DNA of 64,000 nt from Anatilimnocola aggregata (GTDB lineage Bacteria; Planctomycetota; Planctomycetia; Pirellulales; Pirellulaceae). The notes beneath the pieces were generated by a model. That model worked only from the letters and a program-made list of their open reading frames with translations, had not been told where the DNA came from and did no database searches. Shown in pieces: positions 1 to 7,265 of the stretch. The stretch lies in the NCBI RefSeq assembly GCF_007747655.1, contig NZ_CP036274.1:8122001-8186000 (forward strand), written 5' to 3'. Position numbers and translations under genes: made by a program. Within the stretch, counting starts at the first letter, position 1; every line of letters starts with the position of its first letter.

Positions 1-2
1 AC

Positions 3-554
3 TGGGCTCGCGGCAACCCCGTCGACGCCAAGTTTCCCGGCCTCAAGAACAAAACGGTAGCCGTCGTTTGTTTCGATACCAACCTGACCGGCCCCGGCAA
101 CGTGGCCGATGCTCTGGCCAAGTCGGTGGGAAGCAAGCTAGCGCTGAATGTTCCCAAGATCAAAGTTGTCGAACATCAAAAAGTCACCGATTGGATCGAC
201 GAGCAGTCCGATCACGTGGCCGACTTCAAAGATGTCGGGCGCGGAGTGAAGGCAGACATGGTCGTCGGCATCGACATGGACGACTTCCGCATTCACGACG
301 GAGCCACGCTGCTGCGCGGCAGGTCGCGAATCTCGGTCAAGGTCTACGACCTCTCCAAAGGTGGCGAAGTGGTCTACCAGACCCCCGTCGACAACGTGAC
401 CTATCCCGAAAATGGGCCCCGACCGGTTACCGACAACGAAGGAGCCTTTCGCTCCCTCTTTCTCGATATTCTGGCCAAACGCATCTCCAAGGACTTCTAT
501 CCTTACGACAAGGCAGAAGACTTCGGCCTGGATGGCCTCTACACCGGCGACTAA
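3..554 (+). CDS. Conserved hypothetical protein, C-terminal part (cut by left edge)
   Basis: The reading frame is open from the left edge of the window and ends at a TAA at 552-554, so only the last 183 residues are seen. The visible part starts with a segment rich in small residues (WARGNPVDAKFPGL) and a beta-strand-like KTVAVVCFD. It then alternates strands and helices, with a YDLSKGGEVVYQ strand near the middle. No catalytic motif is recognised. Codon use and the long open frame support a real gene. A secreted or lipid-anchored planctomycete protein is possible, but the N-terminus that would show a signal is missing. It converges on the cysteine desulfurase gene with about 50 bp between stops, so it is not part of that operon. 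Confidence 0.8.
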   Translation, partial: WARGNPVDAKFPGLKNKTVAVVCFDTNLTGPGNVADALAKSVGSKLALNVPKIKVVEHQKVTDWIDEQSDHVADFKDVGRGVKADMVVGIDMDDFRIHDGATLLRGRSRISVKVYDLSKGGEVVYQTPVDNVTYPENGPRPVTDNEGAFRSLFLDILAKRISKDFYPYDKAEDFGLDGLYTGD

Positions 555-605
555 CTTCGTCGTCGTGCCGCCTGTAGGTTACGTCGGACCCAGCGGTCGG
601 AGCGA

Positions 606-2375
606 CTACGACGGCAGCCTTTGAATGCGGCGAATCGCATCGGCCAGCCGATCAATTTCGCTGCAAGTGTTGTAAATCGAAAGTGACGGGCGAACCGTCG
701 TTTCAACCCCCATCCGCCGTAACGAAGGTTGCGAGCAGTGATGCCCGCTGCGGACTGCGATTCCCTCTTGATCGAGGTGGCGGCCGATCTCTTCTGTCCG
801 CTTGCTGGGCAATACGAACGACAGAACGCCCACTTTTTCACGGGCGGTTCCAATCAAGCGCAGGCCATTAATTCGCAGCAGTTGCTCGGTTCCGTATTCC
901 AGCAGGTGATGTTCGTAGGCTGCAATATTCGGCAGCCCGAGCCGATTCACATAGTCGAGCGCTGCCCCCAGGCCGACCGCATCGGCAATGTTGGGCGTGC
1001 CCGCTTCGAACTTGGCTGGCGCCTCGCTATACGACGTCTCTTCAAACGTCACGTTGCGAATCATATTGCCGCCACCTTGCCACGGCGGCACAAAATCGTG
1101 CAATTCTTCCTTGATGTAGACCGCCCCGATGCCGGTCGGGCCAAAAATCTTGTGCCCCGAGAAGACAAAAAAGTCAGCTCCCAGTTCCTGCACGTTCACG
1201 GGAATGTGAGCGACCGACTGCGCGCCGTCGATCAGCACGCGAGCGCCGTACCGTTTGGCAATCTGCGTCATCTCATGCACGGGAAGAATCGTCCCCAAAC
1301 TGTTCGAGGCCTGCGTCAGCCCGACGATCTTCGTCCGTGGCCCGAGAATCTTTTGATACTCCTCCATCATGATTTCGCCCCGGTCGTTGACCGGAATCAC
1401 GCGGATGTGAGCACCCTTTTCTTTGGCCACCATTTGCCAGGGAACGATGTTGGCGTGATGCTCGAGATTCGACAGCACGATCTCGTCGCCGGGCTGTAAA
1501 AACTTAGCGCCGTAGGTCTTGGCGATGAGATTAATGCCTTCCGTCGTACCGCGGACGAAGACAATCTCTTTCACGCTCGACGCGCCGATGAAGGCCTGCA
1601 CTTTTTGCCGAGCCGACTCATACGCATCCGTCGCGCGGGCTGCGAGGGTGTGGGCGGCACGGTGAATGTTCGAGTTATCGTTCTCGTAGAAGTGGCTGAT
1701 CGCATCGATCACGCTTTGCGGCTTTTGTGTCGTTGCCGCGTTATCGAGCCAGGCGAGTGGCTTGCCATGCACGCGCTGCCGCAGGATCGGAAAATCGCCG
1801 CGCACGGCGTTCACGTCCATCGGCCGCGAGCCCTGTGCGGAGTACTGCTTATTCAGTGCTTGCCGCTCGCGCAGTTCGACTGCGGTCGCCCCCAGGCCGT
1901 TGTTTCGTCCCGGAAAATGCGAAGCGCGAATCGACTGCACAAACGCACTCAAGCCCCCCGATGTTCCTTGCGCGCCGGGTACTTCGGCCGCACTGCCGTG
2001 CGCGGGGAATGCAGGCGCATGGATGAACGTCGGTGTCCCGCCGAACGAAGGCACGCCGCCGAAACCCGGTGGCGAGAACGGCACACCGGGGAAGGAAGGA
2101 CTGGTGGGCAAGTTCCCCATGCCAGGATTGGGGGGAACTGCCGGCGGCGAACCGACTGGCAGCGCGCTCGGGCCAGGCATTCCGCCCGAGTGTACGGGAA
2201 AGGAATTGTGCGGCACCGAGACGGGAGGTGAAGGCATACCGGTCGGAGCAACCGACGAAGGTTCTGGCAGAGGAGTTTCGGCAGCAGGGAGCGCCTTGGC
2301 ATTCGGCGGCTCGTTATAAAGTCGCGAAGCGATCCGTGAAATCATGTCAGGGGTAATCTCGTCCACAGCAGTCAC
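606..2375 (-). CDS. Cysteine desulfurase (SufS-like) with disordered encapsulin-cargo N-terminus
   Basis: 589 residues. The C-terminal ~400 residues (from about 187) form a group II cysteine desulfurase that takes sulfur from L-cysteine as an enzyme persulfide, releasing alanine. The PLP lysine is seen in SGHKIFGP (K409) and the persulfide cysteine in RSGHHCSQP (C547). The first ~185 residues are unlike housekeeping SufS. A short amphipathic helix (residues 6-22, ITPDMISRIASRLY) is followed by over 100 residues dominated by Pro, Gly and Ser, then a second ordered stretch (about 141-180). Long disordered tags of this type are known to load cysteine desulfurases into family 2 encapsulins. The gene sits 45 bp downstream of two shell genes on the same strand, so it is very probably their cargo, made from the same transcript. 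The stored product would be elemental or persulfide sulfur; that is inferred from the family. Confidence 0.95.
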   Translation of the reverse strand: MTAVDEITPDMISRIASRLYNEPPNAKALPAAETPLPEPSSVAPTGMPSPPVSVPHNSFPVHSGGMPGPSALPVGSPPAVPPNPGMGNLPTSPSFPGVPFSPPGFGGVPSFGGTPTFIHAPAFPAHGSAAEVPGAQGTSGGLSAFVQSIRASHFPGRNNGLGATAVELRERQALNKQYSAQGSRPMDVNAVRGDFPILRQRVHGKPLAWLDNAATTQKPQSVIDAISHFYENDNSNIHRAAHTLAARATDAYESARQKVQAFIGASSVKEIVFVRGTTEGINLIAKTYGAKFLQPGDEIVLSNLEHHANIVPWQMVAKEKGAHIRVIPVNDRGEIMMEEYQKILGPRTKIVGLTQASNSLGTILPVHEMTQIAKRYGARVLIDGAQSVAHIPVNVQELGADFFVFSGHKIFGPTGIGAVYIKEELHDFVPPWQGGGNMIRNVTFEETSYSEAPAKFEAGTPNIADAVGLGAALDYVNRLGLPNIAAYEHHLLEYGTEQLLRINGLRLIGTAREKVGVLSFVLPSKRTEEIGRHLDQEGIAVRSGHHCSQPSLRRMGVETTVRPSLSIYNTCSEIDRLADAIRRIQRLPS

Positions 2376-2420
2376 TCCAGCAACCTAATGAATCTGCGCG
2401 AATTCAACGTCAGCGAACGA

Positions 2421-3860
2421 TTACTTCACCTTGTTCGGACGATGATCGTAGTCGTGGTAGTAACCGACTTCGACGTTCTCCAGCACGCCCAACGCATCGT
2501 CAGTCAACACCGCGCACGACGAATAAAGCGTGAGGAGGTAGGAAGCTACGCCCAGGCTATCGAGCCCCATCAAGCGGGCCGACAAGCTGGGGCTCACTTC
2601 GCCAGGGATCCCAGCCTGGTGCAGGCCGACGACACCCTGATCCTTTTCGCCAATCCGCAGCAGCAAGATGCTGGTCGTGCCATACCACTGGTTCGATTGA
2701 TAGCGGCTCTTCATTTCCAACTTGTCACAAGGGACGAGCGGGATGCCGCGCCACATGATGACCGGCGTACCGAACATGTTCATCGTCACGGGTGGCACAC
2801 CGCGCCACGTGCATTCGCGCTCAAAGGCCGCAATCGCCTTGGGATGAGCCAGAAAGAACGCAGGTTTCTTCCAAACGAGTGCCAGCAGTTCATCCAGATC
2901 GTCGGGAGTAGGAGCGCCGTAACGCGTGCTGATGCGCATGGCCGGATCGACTGAGTGAATAAGCCCGAACTTCTTGTTGTTGATCAGTTCCCACTCTTGC
3001 CGCTCTTTGATCCCTTCGATCGTCAAGCGCATCTGCTCTTCGAGTTGATCGTAGGGCCCGTTGTACAGGTCAGAGACGCGCGTGTGAACGCGGACGACAG
3101 TTTGAATCGCCGACAGCGAATACTCGCGCGGATGGGCCGAGTAGTCGACGAATGTCTCGGGGATCTCAACGTTCTCCGCAAAGCCCGAAACGAGGTCGAT
3201 GTTTCGCTCGCCGTAGCGATTCACGGTCGATTGCAATTCGACATGCTCGTTAATCGCGCGCTTGAAGTCATCGGTCTGATTCGGCGTTTCGCTTAGCATC
3301 GAATCGAGATCCTTGCGCGACAACGTCAGCAGCACGCACGGTGTTATCGTCCGCACCGTTACATCCGAAGGCTTGTCGCTGACCAGGTCAGACTCGCCGA
3401 AGAATTCACCTTCGGTCAGCAGGGCGATGCGCAAATCGCTGCCGTGGACACCCTTGCTCAGGACTTCGACCTGACCCTGAGCGATGATGAAGAACTTGCT
3501 GAGATCCTCCCCTTCGACAATCAGCTTGTTGCCGAGCGAGACCTCTTCGGTCTTAAAGCGATTGGCCATCCGGCCGAGGATCGTATCCGAAAGTTTTGAA
3601 AAGTGAGGTACGCTCCGGAGCGCTTCGAACGGGAACGTAATCGCGCCGTCGTTGACGTCGACTTCGATCCGTTCCGCCTTCGTCAGTTCGACCTTGGTCC
3701 GATTGACGCGGTACGTGCCACCATCGACTTGCACCCACGGCAGCAAGCTGAGGAGCCAGCGCGGGGTGATCGACATCATCTTGGGTGATGTCTTGGTGGT
3801 GTTCGCCAGATTGCGGGCGACCGACGTCGTCACGCTACGTTGCAGGAGGTTGTCGGACAT
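2421..3860 (-). CDS. Family 2B encapsulin shell protein 1 (with cNMP-binding-like domain)
   Basis: 479 residues. HK97-fold shell protein of the SrpI-like encapsulin family, expected to self-assemble into an icosahedral cytoplasmic compartment. Residues 1-60 (MSDNLLQRSV, the WLLSLLPW helix, GGTYRVNRTK) look like the N-terminal arm and E-loop region. Residues ~85-205 are an inserted cyclic-nucleotide-binding-like domain with the GEFFGESDLV cassette, which defines subfamily 2B. Residues ~225-479 are the P- and A-domain core (YSAHPREYSL, YNGPYDQLEEQMRL, RYGAPTPDDLDELL, LMGLDSLGVASYLLTLY). It lies between its paralogue (133 bp upstream) and the desulfurase cargo gene (45 bp downstream). The phosphate-binding cassette has S-D where cNMP binders have R-A, so nucleotide binding is doubtful. 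The start ATG is shared by alignment with the paralogue. Confidence 0.95.
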   Translation of the reverse strand: MSDNLLQRSVTTSVARNLANTTKTSPKMMSITPRWLLSLLPWVQVDGGTYRVNRTKVELTKAERIEVDVNDGAITFPFEALRSVPHFSKLSDTILGRMANRFKTEEVSLGNKLIVEGEDLSKFFIIAQGQVEVLSKGVHGSDLRIALLTEGEFFGESDLVSDKPSDVTVRTITPCVLLTLSRKDLDSMLSETPNQTDDFKRAINEHVELQSTVNRYGERNIDLVSGFAENVEIPETFVDYSAHPREYSLSAIQTVVRVHTRVSDLYNGPYDQLEEQMRLTIEGIKERQEWELINNKKFGLIHSVDPAMRISTRYGAPTPDDLDELLALVWKKPAFFLAHPKAIAAFERECTWRGVPPVTMNMFGTPVIMWRGIPLVPCDKLEMKSRYQSNQWYGTTSILLLRIGEKDQGVVGLHQAGIPGEVSPSLSARLMGLDSLGVASYLLTLYSSCAVLTDDALGVLENVEVGYYHDYDHRPNKVK

Positions 3861-3913
3861 TTCGGTTCTCGATAAATGGGATTTCAGATTCGTTCTGGAA
3901 TTGTGCTTACTTA

Positions 3914-3985
3914 GCCCGACGCGTCAGCGAGGGGGAAGTGCTGGTCATCGTCGATTGGCAATTCACCCTCGCTGACGCGTCGGGC
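3914..3985. repeat. Perfect 20-bp inverted repeat between the two shell genes
   Basis: Arms 3914-3933 and 3966-3985 are perfect reverse complements (core CCGACGCGTCAGCGAGGG) with a 32-base loop. Parts of the same sequence recur upstream of fabI (26728-26750) and as fragments at about 14529 and 17320, so it belongs to a dispersed palindromic repeat family. As RNA it would form a long hairpin between shell gene 2 and shell gene 1. There is no T-tract on either side, so it is more likely an mRNA-stability or attenuation element than a simple terminator. Confidence 0.8.
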
Positions 3986-3993
3986 AAAACGGA

Positions 3994-5451
3994 CTAAATA
4001 CCGGACCCATACTCAAAGCCGCGATTTTCGCGCATCGTGTAGTCGTGGTAGTAACCGACTTCGACGTTTTCTAGTACTCCCAGCGCATCGTCGGTCAGTA
4101 CCGCCGCGGAGAAGTAGAGTGTGAGGAGATACGAAGCCACACCTAAGCTATCGAGCCCCATTAAGCGGGCCGACAAACTGGGGCCAATCGCACCGGGAAT
4201 CGCTGCCTGGTGCAAACCAACGACCCCTTGATCGGCCTCACCGGTTCGCATGAGCAGGATGCTCGTTGTGCCGTACCATTGATTCGACAGATAGCGGCTC
4301 TTCATTTCCAACTTGTCGCAGGGGACGAGCGGAATGCCACGCCAAGTGATGACGGGCGTCCCAAAAAGATTCATCGTCACGGGTGGGACGCCGCGCCACG
4401 TGCATTCGCGTTCGAAAGCGGCGATCGCCTTGGGATGAGCGAGGAAGAACGCTGGCTTCTTCCAAACCAGCGCGAGGAGTTCGTCCAGATCGTCGGGCGT
4501 TGGTGCGCCGTAGCGAGTGCTGATGCGCATCGCGGGATCGACCGAGTGAATCAGCCCGAACTTCTTGTTATTGATGATCTCCCACTCCTGCCGCTCTTTG
4601 ATTCCTTCGATCGTCAGCCGCATTTGCTCTTCGAGCTGATCGTAGGGGCCGTTGTAAAGATCGGAGACGCGTGTGTGGACGCGAACAACGGTTTGAACCG
4701 AAGAGAGCGAATACTCGCGGGGATGAGCTGAGTAATCGACAAAGGTCTCCGGAATTTCAACGTTCTCGGCAAAACCCGAGACGAGATCGATATTGCGCTC
4801 GCCGTAGCGATTGACGGTCGATTGCAGGGCAAGATGCTCGTCGATCGCGCGCTGAAAATCCTCGCCCCACTGCGGGAACTCGCTCAGGACCGAATCGAGA
4901 TCCTTGCGCGAAAGGGTCAGGAGAACGCACGGAGTGATCGTGCGGACGGTGATGTCCGAGGGCTTGCCGCTGACAAGATCGGTCTCGCCGAAGAATTCGC
5001 CTTCAGTCAACAGCGCGATTCGCAGGTCGCTGCCATGCACCCCCTTGCTCAGCACTTCGACCTGGCCCTGGGCGATGATGAAGAACTTGCTGCGGTCTTC
5101 ACCTTCGACGACTAATTCATTTCCCAGTGAGACTGCTTCACTCTTGAAGTGCTGGGCCATCTGCGCGAGCAATGAATCGGGCACGCGCGAGAGGAGCGGC
5201 ACGCTGCGGAGCGTTTCGGGCGGAATGCTGATGGCATCGCCACTCAGATCGATCTCGATCCGCTCGGCCTTGCTCAGTTCCACCTTCGTGCGGTTCACGC
5301 GGTAGGTGCCCCCTTCCACGTTCACCCACGGCAGCATGCTCAGCAGCCAGCGCGGGGTGATCGACATCATCTTGGGTGATGTCTTGGTGGTATGAGCCAG
5401 GTTGCGCGCGACCGAGGTCGTTACGCTGCGTTGCAAGAGGCTGTCAGACAT
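3994..5451 (-). CDS. Family 2B encapsulin shell protein 2 (paralogue of shell 1)
   Basis: 485 residues from the ATG at 5451; the frame stays open further upstream, but only this start aligns with the shell 1 N-terminus (MSDSLLQRSV). The layout matches shell 1: N-arm, inserted cNMP-binding-like domain at about 85-205 with GEFFGETDLV, then the HK97 core. The core is almost identical to shell 1. Differences cluster at residues ~68-115 (entry into the inserted domain), ~190-210, around 430-440, and in the C-terminal tail, which is longer here and ends FEYGSGI. It is the first gene of the minus-strand operon and diverges from the ArsR gene. Two shell subunits suggest a mixed or two-component shell. 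Cytoplasmic. Confidence 0.95.
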   Translation of the reverse strand: MSDSLLQRSVTTSVARNLAHTTKTSPKMMSITPRWLLSMLPWVNVEGGTYRVNRTKVELSKAERIEIDLSGDAISIPPETLRSVPLLSRVPDSLLAQMAQHFKSEAVSLGNELVVEGEDRSKFFIIAQGQVEVLSKGVHGSDLRIALLTEGEFFGETDLVSGKPSDITVRTITPCVLLTLSRKDLDSVLSEFPQWGEDFQRAIDEHLALQSTVNRYGERNIDLVSGFAENVEIPETFVDYSAHPREYSLSSVQTVVRVHTRVSDLYNGPYDQLEEQMRLTIEGIKERQEWEIINNKKFGLIHSVDPAMRISTRYGAPTPDDLDELLALVWKKPAFFLAHPKAIAAFERECTWRGVPPVTMNLFGTPVITWRGIPLVPCDKLEMKSRYLSNQWYGTTSILLMRTGEADQGVVGLHQAAIPGAIGPSLSARLMGLDSLGVASYLLTLYFSAAVLTDDALGVLENVEVGYYHDYTMRENRGFEYGSGI

Positions 5452-5597
5452 AGAGAGTTCCACCCCACGATCAGGAAGGGCATTGGAACCTCCGGTATGT
5501 CCGGTCGGCATGAATTGGATTGCTAGTTTATCGGCCCGCAAACCTTCACCAGATTAGCTGTTTCCCCAAGCGTCGACCAGTAGTGCAGGATTCCTGA

Positions 5598-5625
5598 TTG
5601 ACATGTCGACACATTCCGATATAAT
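5598..5625 (+). promoter_or_regulatory. Consensus sigma-70 promoter of the arsR-rhodanese operon with palindromic operator-like sequence
   Basis: TTGACA (5598-5603) and TATAAT (5620-5625) with a 16-bp spacer, both perfect consensus hexamers. The palindrome TGTCGACA lies in the spacer and AATCGATT (5623-5630) overlaps the -10. These are well placed for an ArsR-family dimer to block RNA polymerase. The ATG of the repressor gene is at 5645, giving a very short leader with GAGG as ribosome-binding site. The same 193-bp gap contains the start of the divergent shell operon, so the repressor could control both directions. Confidence 0.7.
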
Positions 5626-5644
5626 CGATTAACGAGGCACAGCA

Positions 5645-5956
5645 ATGGCAACCAAACCAAAAAACAGCTCGCTGACTCCACTTCCCGCCCTCGAGCAGGC
5701 AGCAGAGTGCTTGAAAGCGCTGGCTCATCCACACCGATTGCGGATCCTGCAAATGCTGCTGCGGGGTGAGTATGCCGTCGGCGAACTAGCAGAAGCCTGC
5801 GAGATTCCCAGTCACATGGCCTCGGAGCATTTGCGACTAATGCAACGGTGCGGCTTTCTCAAGGCAACCAAAGAGGGTCGCTTTGTGTATTACAGCGTGG
5901 CTGAACCACACCTGGCCAGCATCATGGCTTGTATCGAAGCTCGCTTCGGGAGTTGA
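5645..5956 (+). CDS. ArsR/SmtB-family winged-helix repressor
   Basis: 103 residues. Shows the ArsR core: ALAHPHRLRILQMLL (helix region), YAVGELAEACEIPSHMASEHLRLM as helix-turn-helix (about 43-66), then the wing GFLKATKEGRFVYYSV. Cysteines are at 22, 52, 69 and 96. Relatives of the SqrR/BigR type sense persulfides through two cysteines, and all the neighbours handle sulfur, so a sulfane-sulfur sensor is likely. No classical metal-binding motif (such as ELCVCDL) is visible. It is first in a plus-strand run of five genes and is preceded by a near-perfect promoter with internal palindromes. The DNA-binding family is certain; the inducer is inference. Confidence 0.92.
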   Translation: MATKPKNSSLTPLPALEQAAECLKALAHPHRLRILQMLLRGEYAVGELAEACEIPSHMASEHLRLMQRCGFLKATKEGRFVYYSVAEPHLASIMACIEARFGS

Positions 5957-6033
5957 TTCTCGTTTTTTGTCATACATATCGTAATCTCGCGACACGTCCA
6001 TTTTATTGATCGGTCGATTACAGGAGCTTCGTC

Positions 6034-6591
6034 ATGACCCAGACCATCACGCCACAGGACTTTCAGCGCCTTTGCCAAAGCGGACAGGACGTCGAACTCA
6101 TCGATGTTCGCACGCCGGTGGAGTTCCAGGAAATGCACGTCGAGATCGCTAAAAATGTGCCGCTCGATCGCCTCGACCCGCAGCGCCTGCAACAAGAGCG
6201 AACAACCGGCGAAGCGCCGCTGTACGTGATTTGCCGATCAGGCGGTCGCGGCAAACAAGCCTGTGAGAAGTTCCAGGCCGCTGGAGTGACGAACGTCATC
6301 AACGTCGAAGGAGGAACCATGGCCTGCGCTGCCGCCGGGATGTCGATGGTTCGCGGCAAGAAGGCGGTCTCGCTCGAACGCCAAGTACGAATCGCCGCTG
6401 GTTCGCTCGTCTTCGTCGGTTCAGCGCTGGGTTACTTCGTACATCCTTATTTCATTGGACTCCCCGCCTTCGTCGGCGCGGGACTCGTTTTCGCCGGTGT
6501 CACCGATACCTGTGGCATGGGCATGATGCTTGCGCGCATGCCGTGGAATCAGGTTGCCTCTCCAGGCGGAAGCTGTGCGCTGCCCAAGTGA
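6034..6591 (+). CDS. Rhodanese-DUF2892 membrane sulfurtransferase (YgaP-like)
   Basis: 185 residues. Residues 1-105 are a rhodanese domain with the LIDVRTPVEF entry motif and catalytic cysteine C67 in the VICRSGGRG loop, which carries a persulfide during sulfur transfer. Residues ~110-175 are a DUF2892 domain with two predicted transmembrane helices (AAGSLVFVGSALGYFV and FIGLPAFVGAGLVFAGV) ending in DTCGMGMMLARMPWN. The arrangement is that of E. coli YgaP, an inner-membrane rhodanese. Likely role: accepting sulfane sulfur at the cytoplasmic face of the membrane. Second gene behind the ArsR repressor, 77 bp after it. Confidence 0.93.
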   Translation: MTQTITPQDFQRLCQSGQDVELIDVRTPVEFQEMHVEIAKNVPLDRLDPQRLQQERTTGEAPLYVICRSGGRGKQACEKFQAAGVTNVINVEGGTMACAAAGMSMVRGKKAVSLERQVRIAAGSLVFVGSALGYFVHPYFIGLPAFVGAGLVFAGVTDTCGMGMMLARMPWNQVASPGGSCALPK

Positions 6592-6668
6592 CGTCGACGG
6601 TGCGCGTTGCCGTGTATTCCATGTGGGTTGAGAATCTCTGATCGGTACGAACAGAAGGAGCATTCCCA

Positions 6669-7211
6669 ATGCGGTTTTTTTCTGGCCTGCTAGTTGTCGC
6701 AGTTTCAGCTTGTGGATTCGCGGCCTGTGCCGAACCTCCCAGCTTTCAGTTTCCTGCTGTGGTGGACTACGGCGGCGTTGCGCCCTTGCCCGATGCCGCC
6801 GAACAGCCACGCGCGGGCGTAAAGGTCGTGTTCGACATCACACCCGAAGCAAAGCCGGAGGACGTCAACAAGGGGCTCGAAACAGTAGCTCGCTATTTGA
6901 ATCTCAATGCTCAGGCCGGCCACAAGACGAGCGATGTTCGCATCGCCTTAGTCTTGCACGGCGGCGCTACCAAGGTGGCTTTGAGTGATGCAGCCTATGC
7001 GCAGCATACAGGCGCGAAACACAACCCTAACTCCAAGCTGCTTCGAGAACTAAAGAAGTGCGGGGTCGAAGTCTTTGTTTGTGGGCAGTCACTCGCCCGG
7101 AACAAGTTCGCTGCCAGCGAGGTCAATCCCGACGTGACCATTGCTGTTTCCGCGATGACAGTGAACATCAACAAGCAGCTGGACGGTTATGCCTATCTTG
7201 CCATTCACTAA
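6669..7211 (+). CDS. Secreted DsrE-like protein
   Basis: 180 residues. An N-terminal signal sequence (FFSGLLVVAVSACGFAACA) ends in small residues, so the protein is probably exported. The rest has a DsrE/DsrF-like alpha/beta fold: GVKVVFDITPEAKPEDVNKGL, RIALVLHGGATKVAL, then LLRELKKCGVEVFVCGQSL with two cysteines, the second in the usual DsrE position. DsrE proteins carry sulfur as persulfide, and exported members also occur without known function. RBS AGAAGGAG lies just before the ATG. It sits between two rhodanese genes in the sulfur run, so a role in extracytoplasmic sulfane-sulfur handling is inferred. Confidence 0.85.
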   Translation: MRFFSGLLVVAVSACGFAACAEPPSFQFPAVVDYGGVAPLPDAAEQPRAGVKVVFDITPEAKPEDVNKGLETVARYLNLNAQAGHKTSDVRIALVLHGGATKVALSDAAYAQHTGAKHNPNSKLLRELKKCGVEVFVCGQSLARNKFAASEVNPDVTIAVSAMTVNINKQLDGYAYLAIH

Positions 7212-7265
7212 GCTCAGGTCCACGAATCCCACTCCGCACGCTCCTCTTCTGACGGGAACTCGGCC

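Noticed and set aside
5452-5541. N-terminal extension of shell 2 (30 more codons)
   Set aside because: Open frame only; the extra residues have no counterpart in shell 1, whose N-terminus matches the start at 5451.
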